Shown here piece by piece: positions 1-12,700 of a stretch of DNA of 64,000 nucleotides. This DNA is from Ophioderma brevispina (Eukaryota; Echinodermata; Ophiuroidea; Amphilepidida; Ophiodermatidae). The stretch is from assembly GCA_023653785.1 (NCBI GenBank), contig JAMKCH010049066.1, positions 1 to 64,000 of the forward strand, read 5' to 3'. The first letter of the stretch is position 1; each line of letters begins with the position of its first letter. Under the pieces are notes generated by a model, which saw nothing but the letters and a program-made list of their open reading frames with translations, did no database searches and was not told where the DNA came from. The position numbers were made by a program, and so were the translations under genes.

Positions 1-1157
1 AAACGTCAAAAAACATTTTTTCAGTGGTGTATAAGCTTGAAACTGCAAGACAAGGTATTTGAGATCTTCGTATCTTGGAAATTTTTCAGGTATACCTTGC
101 TTGTTGTGTTGTAATCGAGGGGAAATACTGGTTTTATTATTCGTGTCATTCTCCCGCCAAGGCTCCGTTCCTGAAACTCGAGGGCGTGTCAATGATAATG
201 TACAGTTTTTAAGATAATGCGACCCTCTGGTTTCATTTACTGGAACTACCTCCCCGGGAAATCAGCCTCTAAGACTAACGTTTGTCAATGAAGTCCCGGC
301 CCCCGGGTACCCGAGGGCTGTTCGGGGAAGTCGGCAAGGCATAGCGGGGACTTTGGTTGCTAATTGTGTCCCGCTAGCCGTGAATGTCGGGGACTACGTC
401 TTCGAGTCGGGCAATGAAAATGAGCCGGGAAACGTGTTGGTACTTCGGCGGGGACTCGCGTCACTTGCAAAATCAGCCGGACTGTATGCGGGGAAGTCGC
501 TCAAATCCGTCGGGATCCTCGGGAAGTAGAAGTATATGAGGTGAAACAAAGTCGTTATATACGTTATGCAGTAGCCCCCTCAAGCCTCAATTATATTATA
601 ATTGGAGGCGTGAAAGGGGTCTTGAGCGCGGTACAGACATGCCAAGTAGTACTGATTTTTCCCGTATTTTGTACTGAAATGATGTAAAATACTGAGTACG
701 TTTTTTCCCTAAAATACGGATGTAAATCGCTCAATTAAAACGTTAATCATACCTTCTTTGCCAAGTAAATTTTTTAAATTGAAATGCTTCAGAAAATAAA
801 AACCTTTTGATCCTTCAATTTCAGTAAAAATAAATATGTGAGGCCAAAATCTTAAATCTTAGTGAATTGGTTTGGAAAGGGGGTAGAAATTTTGCATTGC
901 AGACTGAGTCCGGGGGATCTGGAGGGCGGGGGCGGTTTTGTATTACAGAAAATGTAATAAAGCAATGCGACTTTTCAATAAAGTGTTAATAAAAAGTCCA
1001 GAATCCCGGCCGACCAATGATATTAATATTATTTTCTATAACCTTTACCTGCTAGATCACCTGCAATTAACATACAGTTGGCCTACATGTAAAACTATTG
1101 AGAGTTAACTACCTGTAGTCATGTATGTACAGTGTTCTTCAGCGTTGTTATTTAAGT
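1..1157. other. Upstream non-coding DNA with a GC-rich block
   Basis: No gene is recognisable. A GC-rich block at about 245-540 contrasts with its AT-rich surroundings. The part near 280-315 (GTTTGTCAATGAAGTCCCGG followed by CCCGGGTACCCG) recurs as the reverse complement at about 12065-12120, so it is a dispersed repeat rather than a CpG island. A short hairpin is formed at about 572-622, where CCCCTCAAGCCTC pairs with a near-complementary stretch. Confidence 0.5.
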
Positions 1158-1700
1158 TTGAACATTTTTTGTGGGTGCTTTTCTCAAAGCCCTCCACATA
1201 GGGCGAAGCCCTGGTAATTTTTTAAGTGATGCTTTAATTTTTTAATTCCCTATCCCATGATGCATTCATATGTCTGTAGGTGCTTTTGGTTTAGAGTTGT
1301 TCTGAGCTTTTAAAGTTAACAATTTTGATTTGTGGCTAAAAGCTTTATTTACAATTTGAACATAGTTTTTGTGGTGCTTTCTCAAAAGCCCCACATGTGT
1401 GAAGCCCTTGGCATTTTTTTATGAGGCTTTAAATTTTTAAACTCTATCCATATGCCATTCACCTGTCTGAGGTGCTTGGGTTACAGGTGTTATGAGCTTT
1501 TTAAGTTTCACATTTTGACTTCAATATATTTTTAATACAATACTACAATTTGTGGATTATTAAGCTATACAGCTTGAATCTAGTTTTTGTGGGTGCTTTT
1601 CTCAAAAGCCCCACATAGGGCTAAGCCCTGGTCAATTTTTTTTAGTGATGCTTTATTTTTCAATTCTCTATCCCATGATGCAATTCATATGTCCCTGAAC
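1158..1700. repeat. Tandem repeat, about 200-bp unit, three copies
   Basis: Three degenerate copies start near 1158, 1357 and 1572. Each has TTTTTGTGGGTGCTTTTCTC, then a CCCCACATAGGGCGAAGCC-like stretch, then GATGCTTTAA and CCCATGATGCATTCATATGT. They differ mainly by single-base indels. No coding content was recognised. Confidence 0.8.
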
Positions 1701-2193
1701 AACGGAAGCGATCACTGAAACAGTAACCTCACTGAGGAACAGTGTCCTGTCTTCCTGTATTTGGGTTTAGTTATTCTCGCATTTTTAACTTTGTAAATTG
1801 CACTCTCAACCCCATTCCACACGTTTTATTTTTCCTTTTTTTTTTTTGTTTTAATGCCCTCTTACCCTGTGCCGGAACCCTGTGTTCCAGCCATTCGTAT
1901 CTATTTTTGTTCTCATAACTCCGTCATCCCAGTATAGTTGCTAATATCCGTAGGAGTCCGTTCCAAGCGGCCAAGCTACCCACTGATTCAGGGAAAAATA
2001 TTCATGCCCCCAAAAAAGGTCATGGGCGCGGCACGCAACTTATTATTAAGGCGAAATTGTAGGCCAATTTGTTTTGCTGTTTTTTTAAAAACTTTCATCA
2101 CCCGATCACCCTTCTCGAAACATACCGTCTTCTCTCTCCTCGCTCTCTCTCTCACCCATAATCCTCTTATCGTACCTCCCCCGTGTTGATTAA

Positions 2194-2410
2194 CATTCTG
2201 TCGTGCAAGGAACGTTGAAGAAAAAACTTACTAAAATTGTCCGTATTTTTTCCGTGTCCGTCAAACTGTCCTGTGCAAAAACTTTGAACCGCCATGCAGG
2301 GGCATGCAGCACAACTCCCTGTGTCCTCACATTCTGTCGTGCAAGAAATTTAGAAGAATAAATCCATATTTTTGAAGCTCAAACTCTCCCGTGCACTTTG
2401 TCCGGTCAAC
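2194..2410. repeat. Short direct repeat pair (CATTCTGTCGTGCAAG)
   Basis: The motif ACATTCTGTCGTGCAAG occurs at about 2194 and again at about 2331. Each is followed by a related AGAA-rich stretch and a CTGTCC/CTCCCGTGCA segment. It is a non-coding duplicated unit of about 135 bp. Confidence 0.5.
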
Positions 2411-3077
2411 CATGCAGCGACAACCAAACCAAAATAGTTTCCGCTTTGCCGAAAAAAATAATGCGTACACACCCCCGTAGCAACCCCCGCCTCTGCGTGA
2501 CCGCCAACCCGTAGCAACTCGCCTCGTGTAAGCTGTCGCAGCACGCAGTCCCCGCACGCAGTTAATAAATCGGGTTAGTTGCAAATTGCGTTACAACTTC
2601 GTGCTTCCGGTTTGCGCCTAAATGGCCACGTTTTTTTTTTTGTTTTTTCTACATTTTTTCCGTGTACGTTATCGATTTTTTGAGAAAAGCTCTCCGTTAA
2701 GACACTTCCACTATTAGAAACTATAGGTGGTGAAAATTTGGCGAATGTTGACAAAAACCTAAGGCGTGATCTGCAGACAAACATACATATATACATATAC
2801 ATGGCTTTCTTGAATTATATTAGATGTTTAGTAGACACGTCATTTGTAATATAGGGATGTATTTAAGAAGTGTCTTGCCATGATTATTTATATCATCATT
2901 TAGTATATAAAGACTTGTATTTAGACTAACATTTTAATTTTGACGTACATTATAGACTTTAGTTTGGTTTCTCATCATTTCTGTTGGTATTAAATAATTG
3001 AAAAGAGAGTCGTTTCTTTATTCCGTTCCTATATTGTCAAGAATAATATTCTATTTAACCCTAACGCGAACGGATGC

Positions 3078-3465
3078 AATGAGATGCAACGAAAATGTGG
3101 TACCGGTCAGAAGAAAATGTTTCTCGTTGCATCTCGCCGTCAACAACTATTTTTTGTCGCGGTAATGATCTATTGCACCTCATTGCATCTGGGACGTCTT
3201 CCCGGAAAATGGACGCGATGTTCCTCGTTGCATCTGGACGTCTTTTATAAAATGACGGGATTTTCCTCGTTGCATCTGAGAACGTCTTCCGGAAATGACA
3301 CGATGCTTTTCATTGCATCTCTGACGATTTGCCCGCAGAAGATGAACTTGGAGCAATTTCTCATTGCATCTGGGACGGTTTGGCCGCAGGAGATCAGCGT
3401 CTCCATTTCACTGGGACGTCTCCGGGAAAAATGACGCGATGCTTTTCATGCATTTGGGCCGTTTA
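3078..3465. repeat. Minisatellite array A (GTTGCATCTGGGACGTC)
   Basis: About seven degenerate units of 45-55 bp have the core GTTGCATCTGGGACGTCTTC followed by CCGGAAAATGACGCGATG. The open frames across it in several phases are a by-product of low stop density in the unit, not genes. The same unit makes array B at the other end of the element. Confidence 0.85.
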
Positions 3466-3559
3466 CTAACCGGCTAGATATTGCAAACAACGTAGAGCAG
3501 TTCAGATTCATACAAAATTATTTTGCATGAACCCAATTGGCTTCCTTTTTCAAAGTTCC

Positions 3560-3770
3560 ACACATTTGCCGTGGCCCCTGCCACGTCGTTGTGATAAAAA
3601 AAAGAAAGCGAACAAACCGGCCAAAACATGAGGGTAATTCTTTGCAAGCCTTAACTGCCCTATGCATAGCACGTATTTAGCAAAAAGAATTCCCCTCAAT
3701 TTTGCCGGTTCGTTCTGCTTTTTATTTTATCACAACGCCGTGGCATAGCCACGGCAAGTGGACGTGTATT
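3560..3770. repeat. Hairpin-forming inverted repeat (foldback MITE)
   Basis: GCCGTGGC...CACGTCGTTGTGATAAAA near 3569 pairs with TTTTATCACAACGCCGTGGC near 3723-3745. Between them GAACAAACCGGCCAAAA and GAGGGTAATTCTTTGC on the left arm pair with GCAAAAAGAATTCCCCTC and CCGGTTCGTTC on the right. Each arm is about 80 bp. A related GCCGTGGCCCCTGCCACG end recurs near 5901 and GGCCACGGC near 6095. Confidence 0.75.
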
Positions 3771-3961
3771 TTTTTTAAAGTCAACTGCCATGGCCCTGGT
3801 CCGCTGTCTACAAATGTTGCCCTCTCACGCGAAAATATTGCAAAGGGGCCGGCCCGGGGTCAAACTGGACCCGGTTACCCCTACCTTTAGCGCACGCTTT
3901 CCCGCTAAATACCAAGGAAGCGGCCCGCACTTGACTAGTAGTCATTTTTTTCGCCCAACAG

Positions 3962-5220
3962 TGTAGCTTATGGGAATCTTGGGTGATCTCTTGGCAAGAG
4001 CAAGGAACCGGGTCATTTCCCGTCTTTCGTCTTTAACTGCCGTGATACAAGCGGTCCTGCTCTTGACTTATCATTTTCATTCACCCTACATTGTACCAAT
4101 TGGATCTAGGGTGATCTTTCACGTCAGACACCCTCCCTCTATATATATATACCTACTTTCTGGTCCCGATCCCAGGCCCCAGCCGCTTACCGTCCGGCTT
4201 TTCTGACATCTGCGCATGTTACATTTTTGTACACAACCAATTATAACGCTACCAAAAAAGCGTCCCTAGATCAAAATCCAGATTTTCGCATATGGCACTC
4301 GTCCATTTTTAAGCTCCTCCAGCGGAGAGCCGCTCTCCGGAAAATCACCCACTAGTCGGAACCATGCCAGGATCTTAACTGCCAAAAAAATGTGTTTGAA
4401 AGTGGTACTACCCAATCACCGACAATACAGCAAGGGCTGGTCCGGCCGCGGGATCAACCGACCCACTTTCGTAGTACAACTAATTTGTGTATGCGAGATC
4501 CTGGATTTTGATCTAGGGAGTCTTTCGGTAGCGTTACATGGAGTTGGTTACAAAAACGCACCTGCGCAGGGGTCAAAAAGCCCGCCTGTAGCGGTGAGGC
4601 CTGAACTCGGGAACCATAACGTATTATATAATAAGAGGGATGGTGTGGCTGACGTGACAGATTCACAACAGCGAAATAATGTAAACGGGACATGACCCGA
4701 TTCCTTGCCCGGAAGCGCTCTCATCGGATCAATGATCCGTGAATGAAAGTGGTAGATGTTAATATCGTGATGACATTAGAGAGCTCAATAGGCCGCTCCC
4801 CGGTAAAACACGCCCCACCGGGTCTGCCGGGCCAGCCAGGGTGCAACCAGAACCACCTTAGCTATTGAATCTTGGGTGATCTCTTGGTAACGAGAGCAAT
4901 CAAACCCAGGTCATGTTCCGTCTTGCCGTATTTCGATTTCCGGTGAATCTGTCACGTCAGGCACACCATCCCTCTTATACATATACGTTCTTGTCCCGAT
5001 CGGGGCTCCAGCCGCTACGGCGCGGACTTTTTCGGACCGATGCGTCAGGTTACATTTTTGTACACAACCCCATGTAAAGCTACCGAAAGCGTCCCTAAAT
5101 CAAAATCCAGATTTTGCATACAGCACTTGTCCATTTTAGCTCTCTTCACAGCGGAGAGCCGCTCTCCCGTTACAATCACCCCACCCACTAGTGGGAAATG
5201 CCGGGTCTGCTCTCACGAAG
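3962..5220. repeat. Direct and inverted copies of an 890-bp-spaced unit
   Basis: GAATCTTGGGTGATCTCTTGG at about 3974 and 4867, and AGCGTCCCTAGATCAAAATCC at about 4259 and 5088, mark two direct copies (about 3965-4360 and 4858-5215). The segment 4480-4680 is the reverse complement of the same unit (GATTTTGATCTAGGGA, GTGGCTGACGTGAC). It is a nested insertion or rearrangement. The open frames through it show no family signature. Confidence 0.7.
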
Positions 5221-5879
5221 AGTAAATGCTCCCCAAAAGATCCGATGAAAAGGAAAACAAAATCCGTGAAACACAGCAGAAGGATAGCCGGGAGCCCACG
5301 ATGGGAGCATAAAGCAGGGAGTGCTCTCAAATATGCCTATGAAAGGATCAATAGCAATAATTGATGAGAATGATGCTGAAATATATATGATCATCTAGTG
5401 ATTTAGTAAAAAAGCGCTATGTTTTTAGGGAGGCAAAACGGCGGGCGAAAGATGCATGTAGGGCGTTTGGGTTTAAGCCTGAAGCTGGCCCCAAAGACGG
5501 ATAAAGTATGCGTCGGCTTTAAGGGCAGCATATAACGCTAAAGTCTGTGCTCTGGGCGTGGCAGAACCCGGAGCTACAAAATGCGCTCCGGTTTGGGTGG
5601 TGGACACCCGGATTTAAAGGGTCACAACAGTGAAATTATTGCTCTTCGAGTTGCGTATTTCTTGCTATTCATAGTTTTGAAACTTTTAACCAAAACTGCT
5701 TATTTACAAGTCAACAATTTTCCATCGTGACTAAGTTTAGGCCTAAACTTCATACCATGTAAGGAATCCGAAAAGTGGCACGGCCTACTAATAGCCGAAC
5801 AGAGGGGACCCATTCGCAATAGACGAATTTGTTCCCTTCTGTCCGGCTCTAATGCCGTGGCCTGGCTGAACTGCGTATC

Positions 5880-6460
5880 TAATGCTTTGAAAACTGCACT
5901 GCCGTGGCCCCTGCCACGTTAAATGCTAACCTTTGTAGTACATTTGAGGTTTAAAAGCATCTAAAAATTAGACTGTTAGGGTTGTAGTTGGGCGTACTGT
6001 GGAGGCCACGGCGAAAACAACCCTTAGTCTCCTCGTTTTTAGATTGTTTTTAACGCCTCCAATTTACCAAAATTTTATCATCTAACTTGGCAAGGGCCAC
6101 GGCATGTTAAAAACCACGGCCAAAGTACCCTACCTCTTACTTTTGGACTGTTTTTTATAAACCCTCAATTTACACACCAAAGCTTAGCATTTAAACACGT
6201 AGCTGCACGGCAGACTTTTTTTTTCCTATAGTCCTTGCGTGATCTTCCTTACGCAAAGATTTTGCTCACGTTTAACCTATAGGCCTTGCGTTATCTTTCC
6301 TTACGCAAGATTTGCTCAACGTTTTCAACCTATAGTCCGTTGCTGAAACTACTGCGAAATTGGCGGGGAAGCTTTAAACTTGCTACACGTAAACATTTTA
6401 CCTATAGAGGCCTTGTAAATCTTCAAATTTCGCGTTTTAACCAAAAAGGAATTTTGTTTA
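5880..6460. repeat. Nested inverted and direct repeats
   Basis: GTGGCCCCTGCCACGTT at about 5904 faces a diverged inverse partner around 6090-6120. Next comes a 2.5-copy tandem unit (CCTATAGTCCTTGCGTGATC, then CTTACGCAAAGATTTTGCTC) at about 6225-6345. No coding signal. Confidence 0.55.
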
Positions 6461-6544
6461 GAATTTGATTAGCTCAATAGTTACATTTATTGCTTCTAAT
6501 TGATTTCGGGACGTTTCCGCTCTTGGGACGCTTTTGGTTCTTAT

Positions 6545-7090
6545 TGCATCTCGGCCCAGTTTCCCAGCAGAAGGTGCAATGTTTTACATTGAATCTCGGA
6601 CGTCTTCCCGGAAAAATGACGCGATGCGTATCATTGCATCTCGGACGTTGTTCCCGGCGAAGATCGAAATGGCGCGCTGAATCTCATTGAATCGGGGACG
6701 TCTCTTTTCCCGCAAAATGAAGCGCTGGTCCTCGTGCATCTGGGACGTTCTTCGGGCAAATGACGAGGGATTTCTCGTTGCATCTGGGACGTCTTCGCGA
6801 AAAAATGACGCGATGTTCTCGTTGCATCTGGGACGTCTTCGGGAAACGGAAAATGAGCGATGTTCCTGTTTGCATCTGGGGCGTCTTTGCGGAAAATGAT
6901 GCGATGTTCCTCGTTGCATCTGGGCGGTGTTAACGGGACTGTACGCTACTTATCCCTGTGCCGGCAAAAAACGTCCGAGATCAGCACAATGAAACGCAAA
7001 ATTTGTTCTCATGGCATCGGGGCCCGTTAAAAATAAAAATTCGAATGCTCGCGTTTGCATCGGGGCCGATGTTTCGGCAAAACGACCCGG
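6545..7090. repeat. Minisatellite array B (GTTGCATCTGGGACGTC)
   Basis: About ten degenerate units share the same core as array A, ending just inside the right terminus of the 4-kb element. Arrays at both ends make the element look like one with long subterminal repeats. Confidence 0.85.
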
Positions 7091-8149
7091 TCCGTTAGGG
7101 TTAATATTGAGTGATAATGCTTTACATTTTGTATAGATCTTTTAAAACTACTAGCCCAGTGGGGAAGACTTTAGTCAAAACTATGTACAGCCAATTAAAG
7201 TGTCTAATAAGAGCTTGGCAATGAGGATACTGATTGTTTAAAACGGAACTTACTGAGGTGAATGAAAGAAGTAGTCTTGCAGCCAGTCGCGGGTGATAAG
7301 TTCCTTTCTTATAGAATTTTGAAAAGTCGGTGGATAGATTATATCAAGTTTAGTTTTGAGGAAAATGGGGGTCATCGGACCATTTGAAGGACGTCAATAT
7401 GTGTACTAAATTGCCGAAATTTTTTAAAGTAACCATTTTTACTCCAGTCGGTCACTCCTCATAATGATTGTAATTGAGGATCACCATTGAAATGCTTCAA
7501 ATTAATGCTACAATGGCATTTATTCAGAATACGAATCACTTTCTCTGTTATATGTTGCAATCGACCCAAAAGTCGTACTTTTGCACAATTTGTATGTTCA
7601 ATATTCCTGGAAGAAATCATAACTGAGAAATTTGTTGAATTTTGCTATTGTGGGCAACACTTTGCACATTTCTGAATCTTGATCTCAGACACCCCAATAA
7701 AACAATTACCCAAACTGCATTTATTTTGGCCCCCCCTTTTTCTGAGATGCGGACCCATTGAAATGCTTTCTTGGATGGTATGTGCTTATTCAAAACAATG
7801 AAAAAAAATTTCGTTTTTCAAAATATATAAATAGCGTTGTATCGAACCAGTCCAGACCAGTTTCTCTTAATACAGTATCTGACTCAGATATAACCCTCAC
7901 ATACTTTGCACAATATACTGATGCTTTCGAACCATAGCTTACTGTGAGAGATGTGAATGAAGCAAGGAGCATGTCGAATGATTTCTTCTCAACTTGTCAA
8001 GTGAACAGTTTTTTTTTTAATTAATATCGTTGTGTGATTGTATAAAATATAACCACAGATGTGTGTCATTTTATGTTTTCTGGAGGTGGACTGGATGATA
8101 AAAATAGCTCAAGTAAAGATCTCAGTAGACAACCAGTACATCCTCTGTT

Positions 8150-8290
8150 GGTGGCGACATTCAACTCCTATTTCCACTTGAGTAGTTTTTTTTTTTTTGT
8201 GGTTTTTCTAGGATTCAATAATCTATAAAATTCCACTTAACACCCATCTGGGTGCAATCTGTGACTCTGTGTGAGGTTATTATTGGGGTT
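8150..8290. repeat. Dispersed repeat R, first part
   Basis: TGTTGGTGGCGACATTCAAC, a poly-T, TATAAAATTCCACTTAA and CACCCATCTGGGTGCAATCTG. Matching stretches occur at 13208-13300 (first half) and 17700-17740 (second half). This family hosts the 785-bp insertion at 17847. Confidence 0.65.
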
Positions 8291-8659
8291 TGCTTTATGA
8301 CTCATTTAATGATCCCTGTCATCTGATTGGTTAAAAGTGGAGGCAATAATTCAACTAGCTTCAAGACTTTGAACCAAAAATTAACTATTCACCTGGAGAC
8401 GCGGGCATCTCATTCTGACCTATACCCGGCCACCTCTTTCCAACATGAGACTGCTGTACGGACTATTCTCCATCCGTATTATGAGTGTACATATTGAAGC
8501 GGGTGTAAGAGATGAATATAAGCAGACCGTATTTTGTTTACTAACCTCTTACGTGGGGATTCTGTGCTGTATTGTAAAGTCTGCTACAAACCGGGGATAC
8601 AAACAAAGCAGGGAAATGGCTGAATCGCACACAAGTAGGCCATATATCATGCTTTGAGG

Positions 8660-9260
8660 TTGTTAATGTTACTGCTCGTACTTGAAACGTATCCCCTCTG
8701 ACTGTTTGTTTTGACACGATCTGTCATAAGCGCCATCCCCCCGTCGTCGCGCTTTACTTTTTGAAATTTTATTTATAAATGGCTGCGCCCATGGCAAATC
8801 GGCACCAGGGTTGAAGAAAACGAGGTCCGCGGCAAACGATTTTCGAACCGTAGAGGCACCTAGATCCAAATATTTCTGCATATCAAGAGACAACATTGTG
8901 GTTATAGGTGATTGTAACAGAATAATAAGTTGGGAATTATCACATTTAGTCGTGATGTGTGTTGTTTTCATCGGGTTAGGGAAATGCTTGAAGGGTGATT
9001 GTAAAGTTGCTGACTTCGGGAGCTGCAAAGAAAATTGTACACATCTTGGCGACAAAAAATGGAGAAGAGTCGATTACGTTGATCCGTTTTGGACTCCACA
9101 TCACTTCCTCCTCACCCAAGAAAGGTTGAATGCTAATTCTTGACAAGTTTTTTGGACCCTAAGTTACACAATTGTTAACCATGCATGCATGCCATGACAC
9201 AACATGGCCTACAGCTCAAGAGCTACACATGATATAGGCCGTGTTATGACAAAAACTCTA
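8660..9260. other. Non-coding upstream stretch with unrecognised open frames
   Basis: A 110-aa + frame (8811-9143) and a 128-aa - frame (8669-9055) overlap each other. Neither shows a motif, signal peptide or family resemblance I can name, and neither has convincing flanking splice signals. I treat the segment as non-coding; an upstream exon or a lineage-specific peptide cannot be excluded. Confidence 0.3.
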
Positions 9261-9274
9261 TATTCGTATTAAAC

Positions 9275-9430
9275 AATAGTGACTGCTTTTTATTCGTAGC
9301 ATGGTTGAAACTATATGCCCTCGGGATTCGAACATACTATGCCCCCGCGGCTTACGCTCGGGCATAGTTATGGTGTTCGAGATCACCTTGGGCCTATTGT
9401 TTCAACCATGCCCTCATAGCAGTCACTATT
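9275..9430. mobile_element. 156-bp foldback MITE
   Basis: AATAGTGACTGC at 9275 pairs with GCAGTCACTATT ending at 9430, and GCATGGTTGAAAC pairs with GTTTCAACCATGC further in. The arms are about 70 bp with a small loop near the GCCCCCGCGGCTTACGC centre. The element is entirely palindromic and has no coding role. Confidence 0.8.
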
Positions 9431-9454
9431 TGTATACTTTTCAACTGATCCTGC

Positions 9455-9770
9455 CCTACCCATTGTGTGGACACTCCTTGTCATTGTATTCCTGTTCACT
9501 CATCCACAGTAAAACCACAGCACAGCTTTCAGTAGCCCAATAGTCCAGTGCAGTTGCCAGCTGGTGGTCACAAGTTTTTGGAGCTCCTCCTGTGCTTAAA
9601 AAAGTCAGTTAAGGACACATTTTTACTATAACTTTGTTATTTCTTTCTAGTCATATAAGTAAGCACTCTCCTACTACACAAATTTATATATTCTTTAATA
9701 CCAACATCATTTTGAATTTTGTTGATACATTTCTATTTTTCTGATCATTCCTATCTCAGAAACCTTTATT
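9455..9770. repeat. Dispersed repeat R, uninterrupted copy
   Basis: It matches 17780-17846 plus 18632-18880 without the 785 bp between them. Shared landmarks: CTTGTCATTGTATTCCTG, CAGCTTTCAG, CCAGTGCAGTTGCCAG, GGTGGTCACAAGTTTT and CACATTTTT-ACTATAACTTTG. It serves as the empty-site reference for that insertion. Confidence 0.85.
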
Positions 9771-12700
9771 TAATTTTTAGCTACTGATTTTTTAAACTCG
9801 TTTAATGTGGGGATCATTTCAATCTGCAGGTAGGTCAAGACTGAACTTGATCAATGGAATTGACACCTTGGAAATTAAAATTTTCTAAAATCGCGGAACT
9901 TGCCTGCTTAAAATCTAGATTTAATATTCTTTCCGGATTTTAAGCTTCGCCATATTGAACTCGAACAGACAAATTCACTTCCTGTATCGCTATATTGCTG
10001 TCGGGCCAGGAACACACCGCAGACCCTGGGCGGGGACCTGGAACGGGACTTCTAACGACATTCCCCGGGTTGGGTGCCGTGTACACAGATCGAATCGTGG
10101 CAGTGGGATTAACCCCCTGACACAGAGGCACTTATATGTGAATTCGATTTTCCCAGCGTTCCCTATACAAAATTACATACCCCTGAGTTTTCCACGCTTA
10201 TTTAGATCACTTCTATTCATCCAATGAACGCAACATCCCACAATCAGGTAGACGTGATTGTTAAAATCCAAAACGAACTTCAATATAAAAAGTAACAAGT
10301 TCCATATTGAAAAATTGAACAAAATTTCATGGTTTCAATCCACGAACAGTCACTGTTTTGTTTCTTTCACACGCTGGTGCAAAATGACCTCTTTTGATAT
10401 GCCGAGGTCAATATTTTAGCAAAGAAGATATCGTTGCGCACGGTACAATGTATCAAATTTTTGTGCAAGATAAAGAGTGTTTAGGATCAAAAAACTTTAA
10501 AAACCGATGAAAGGATGACATGGAGAACTGCACCTTCATTTTCGTTCTGGTTTTTATTCGAAATGAGAGTAAATACAAATAAGTAAGAATTATTTCGATT
10601 CTGCGTAGAGTTGGACGAAGCAGTTATTTTTCTGGAGGTAATTGATTTCCACGGGGTTTAGTTATATCAGGCGGGTGACACTGTGTACAAATGCCCATGA
10701 ACGATTCGGGCAGGCATATTATGCAGTTAGATGAATCTTGAAAAGAAAAGCCAAAAATGTTTTAATCACCGCCGGTTGGAAAATTATCTAATACCACTTA
10801 ACGGAGAGTGTAAATGCCTAATGGTAGGCCTATCTCGTAATTTTACATAAAAAACGAAAAAAAAAAATAAATTCCAACCCTAAACTTTTGTGGCCTTCTT
10901 TAAATACATTTAGAAAAAAATTACGTTCCACATGTTAAAATAAAATTGTTAACTTTTAATTTCCAGGATTAATATTATTGCCAAAGCAATAGCGGCCACC
11001 ATGTACGATAAGTAACCTATTATTTATGCAGCATGACGTTTCGGGAATGCGTAGCGGACACGCACTGTACGACCGGCGATCCATAAGTACAAAAAACGGT
11101 TCATGGCGATCAGTGTGCCGTATGCATCCACTTCGTTGATCTAGTGTCCTATCCCGATTTATTTAGGATCCCTGGTTTAGCTTCGCAATCCAGGGCGAAC
11201 AACTTTTTTTTTCTAGTCTCCTTCGTGTCGTTTAAAAAAGCAATTTTGGTAAAACAACGTGTTTACAACAAAGATGAACTAATTGATACAAATTGATTAA
11301 AATTTCAAAACTGTTCAGTGATTTTTTCACATCATTTGATTAGCTGAGGCCTACGTGTACATGTTTGCCCTATTTCTATCTTTGTGTTTTTTTAGTTGTA
11401 AATTATGAGGGCCTACAGTCTACATGTGCATATTTTTCACGAATGTTAGAAATACATTCATTAAACTGTATTGGCATAATAAATTTGAGAACATTATCGC
11501 TATGTTTTGTCAATTACCAAAAATGAAATTTCTTAACATAGCTTTCCTCGTTGAAAATATTTAATTGAACTAGGCGATGTTATAATAGGCTACATTACGA
11601 TCTATTCTTAAACGGTGTCTCCTTGTGTTAAAAGTATACCCATGTCGTCTCTGGTTCAATTTTACGTCACTTCATCCGTATTATCATGTGGGTTCGTTGA
11701 CACAATGCTGACTGCTGAAAGTTTGTTCTTATTTTCCTTTCAATTTGAAGGTTTAAGGTGATGTCTTCTTGAAATGGTATGTGTAGTATCAATAATTGAT
11801 ATATTAAGCATGCACTTGTGGCATGATGAAATGAATGACTCATTTTAGAAGGTTTTTGGAGCTCGATGAACTGTGTAAATCATGACAAAAAACACGTATG
11901 TTAGGGCCGTTCCCTATGTCGTTCGCGTGAGTCTGTGGATAGACAGACTCACACTCGGTGGGGTTGGGTGCCGGGAGTTCGTCATTACTCGACATAAAAA
12001 TGTTGTCCCGCCGTACATGAATTCAGGCGGGAGTTTGCGTGGAATTTGTCATTTTTTTAATCGAATTCAGGCCGACCCCCACGCCCCGGGTACCCGGGGC
12101 CGGGACTTCAATTGACAAACCATAATGCTTGAATGATAGATCACTTTAATTGTAAACTTATATTTAGATTTTTTAAGCATTGACATGTTTTTACCTTCTG
12201 TATGCAGTCTTGCATGATGACCCAACTACATGTCTGGCTAAACAGTAGCACCTTAACCTAGTCCCAACTGACCTAAATTCCTCAGCAACTGCCCAGATGA
12301 CCCCCGCTAACCCTGAACCACAAGTTACAACTTGTTGTCCGATGACGAATGATCCACATCCGACCGTGCAATGTACGCGTCAGTTGACCTCTCTCTGTAC
12401 ACATCAGAGATCTGCAGTGCAGATGATGCTATGGTCTGTCTGCTTTGGGACAACATCTTTTTGCCGACGCAGAGACGTTTTTGCAGCAGAAAACGACATT
12501 TTGAACGAAAGTTTGTTTACCACAGTTAGTTGTGGTACGTGGTAATTTGGTGAGCCTTAACCCGTGTCAAAGGTGAAGGGTCAGGGAAAGTGATCGCGAG
12601 AAAGTGTAAACTCTACGTGCATGATCGAACGGCCTTAGTGATGGATTATACACAGTGTAGGTCCTTTGAAGCGGTATATGCGTTATGACTGAGACTACAA

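Larger units (their letters stand above)
3059..7100. mobile_element. 4.0-kb element with TTAA target duplication and CCCTAACG termini
   Basis: TTAA lies at 3055-3058 and 7101-7104. The inner ends are CCCTAACGCGAACGG on the left and, as the reverse complement of the right end, CCCTAACGGACCGGG. A TTAA duplication with CCC-starting ends resembles piggyBac-type elements; Kolobok also uses TTAA. No transposase was recognised inside. It holds minisatellite arrays next to both ends plus nested hairpins, so it is a composite non-autonomous element or a nest of insertions. Confidence 0.6.

Noticed and set aside
6584..6919. Open frames across the GTTGCATCTGGGACGTC repeats as a repetitive protein
   Set aside because: Frames are open on both strands and in more than one phase, unit lengths vary without keeping a frame, and array A is broken differently. 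They are minisatellite by-products.
8669..9143. Overlapping 128-aa (-) and 110-aa (+) frames as an upstream gene
   Set aside because: The two frames conflict, neither shows a recognisable domain, and no convincing exon neighbours were found. Listed only as a non-coding stretch with low confidence.
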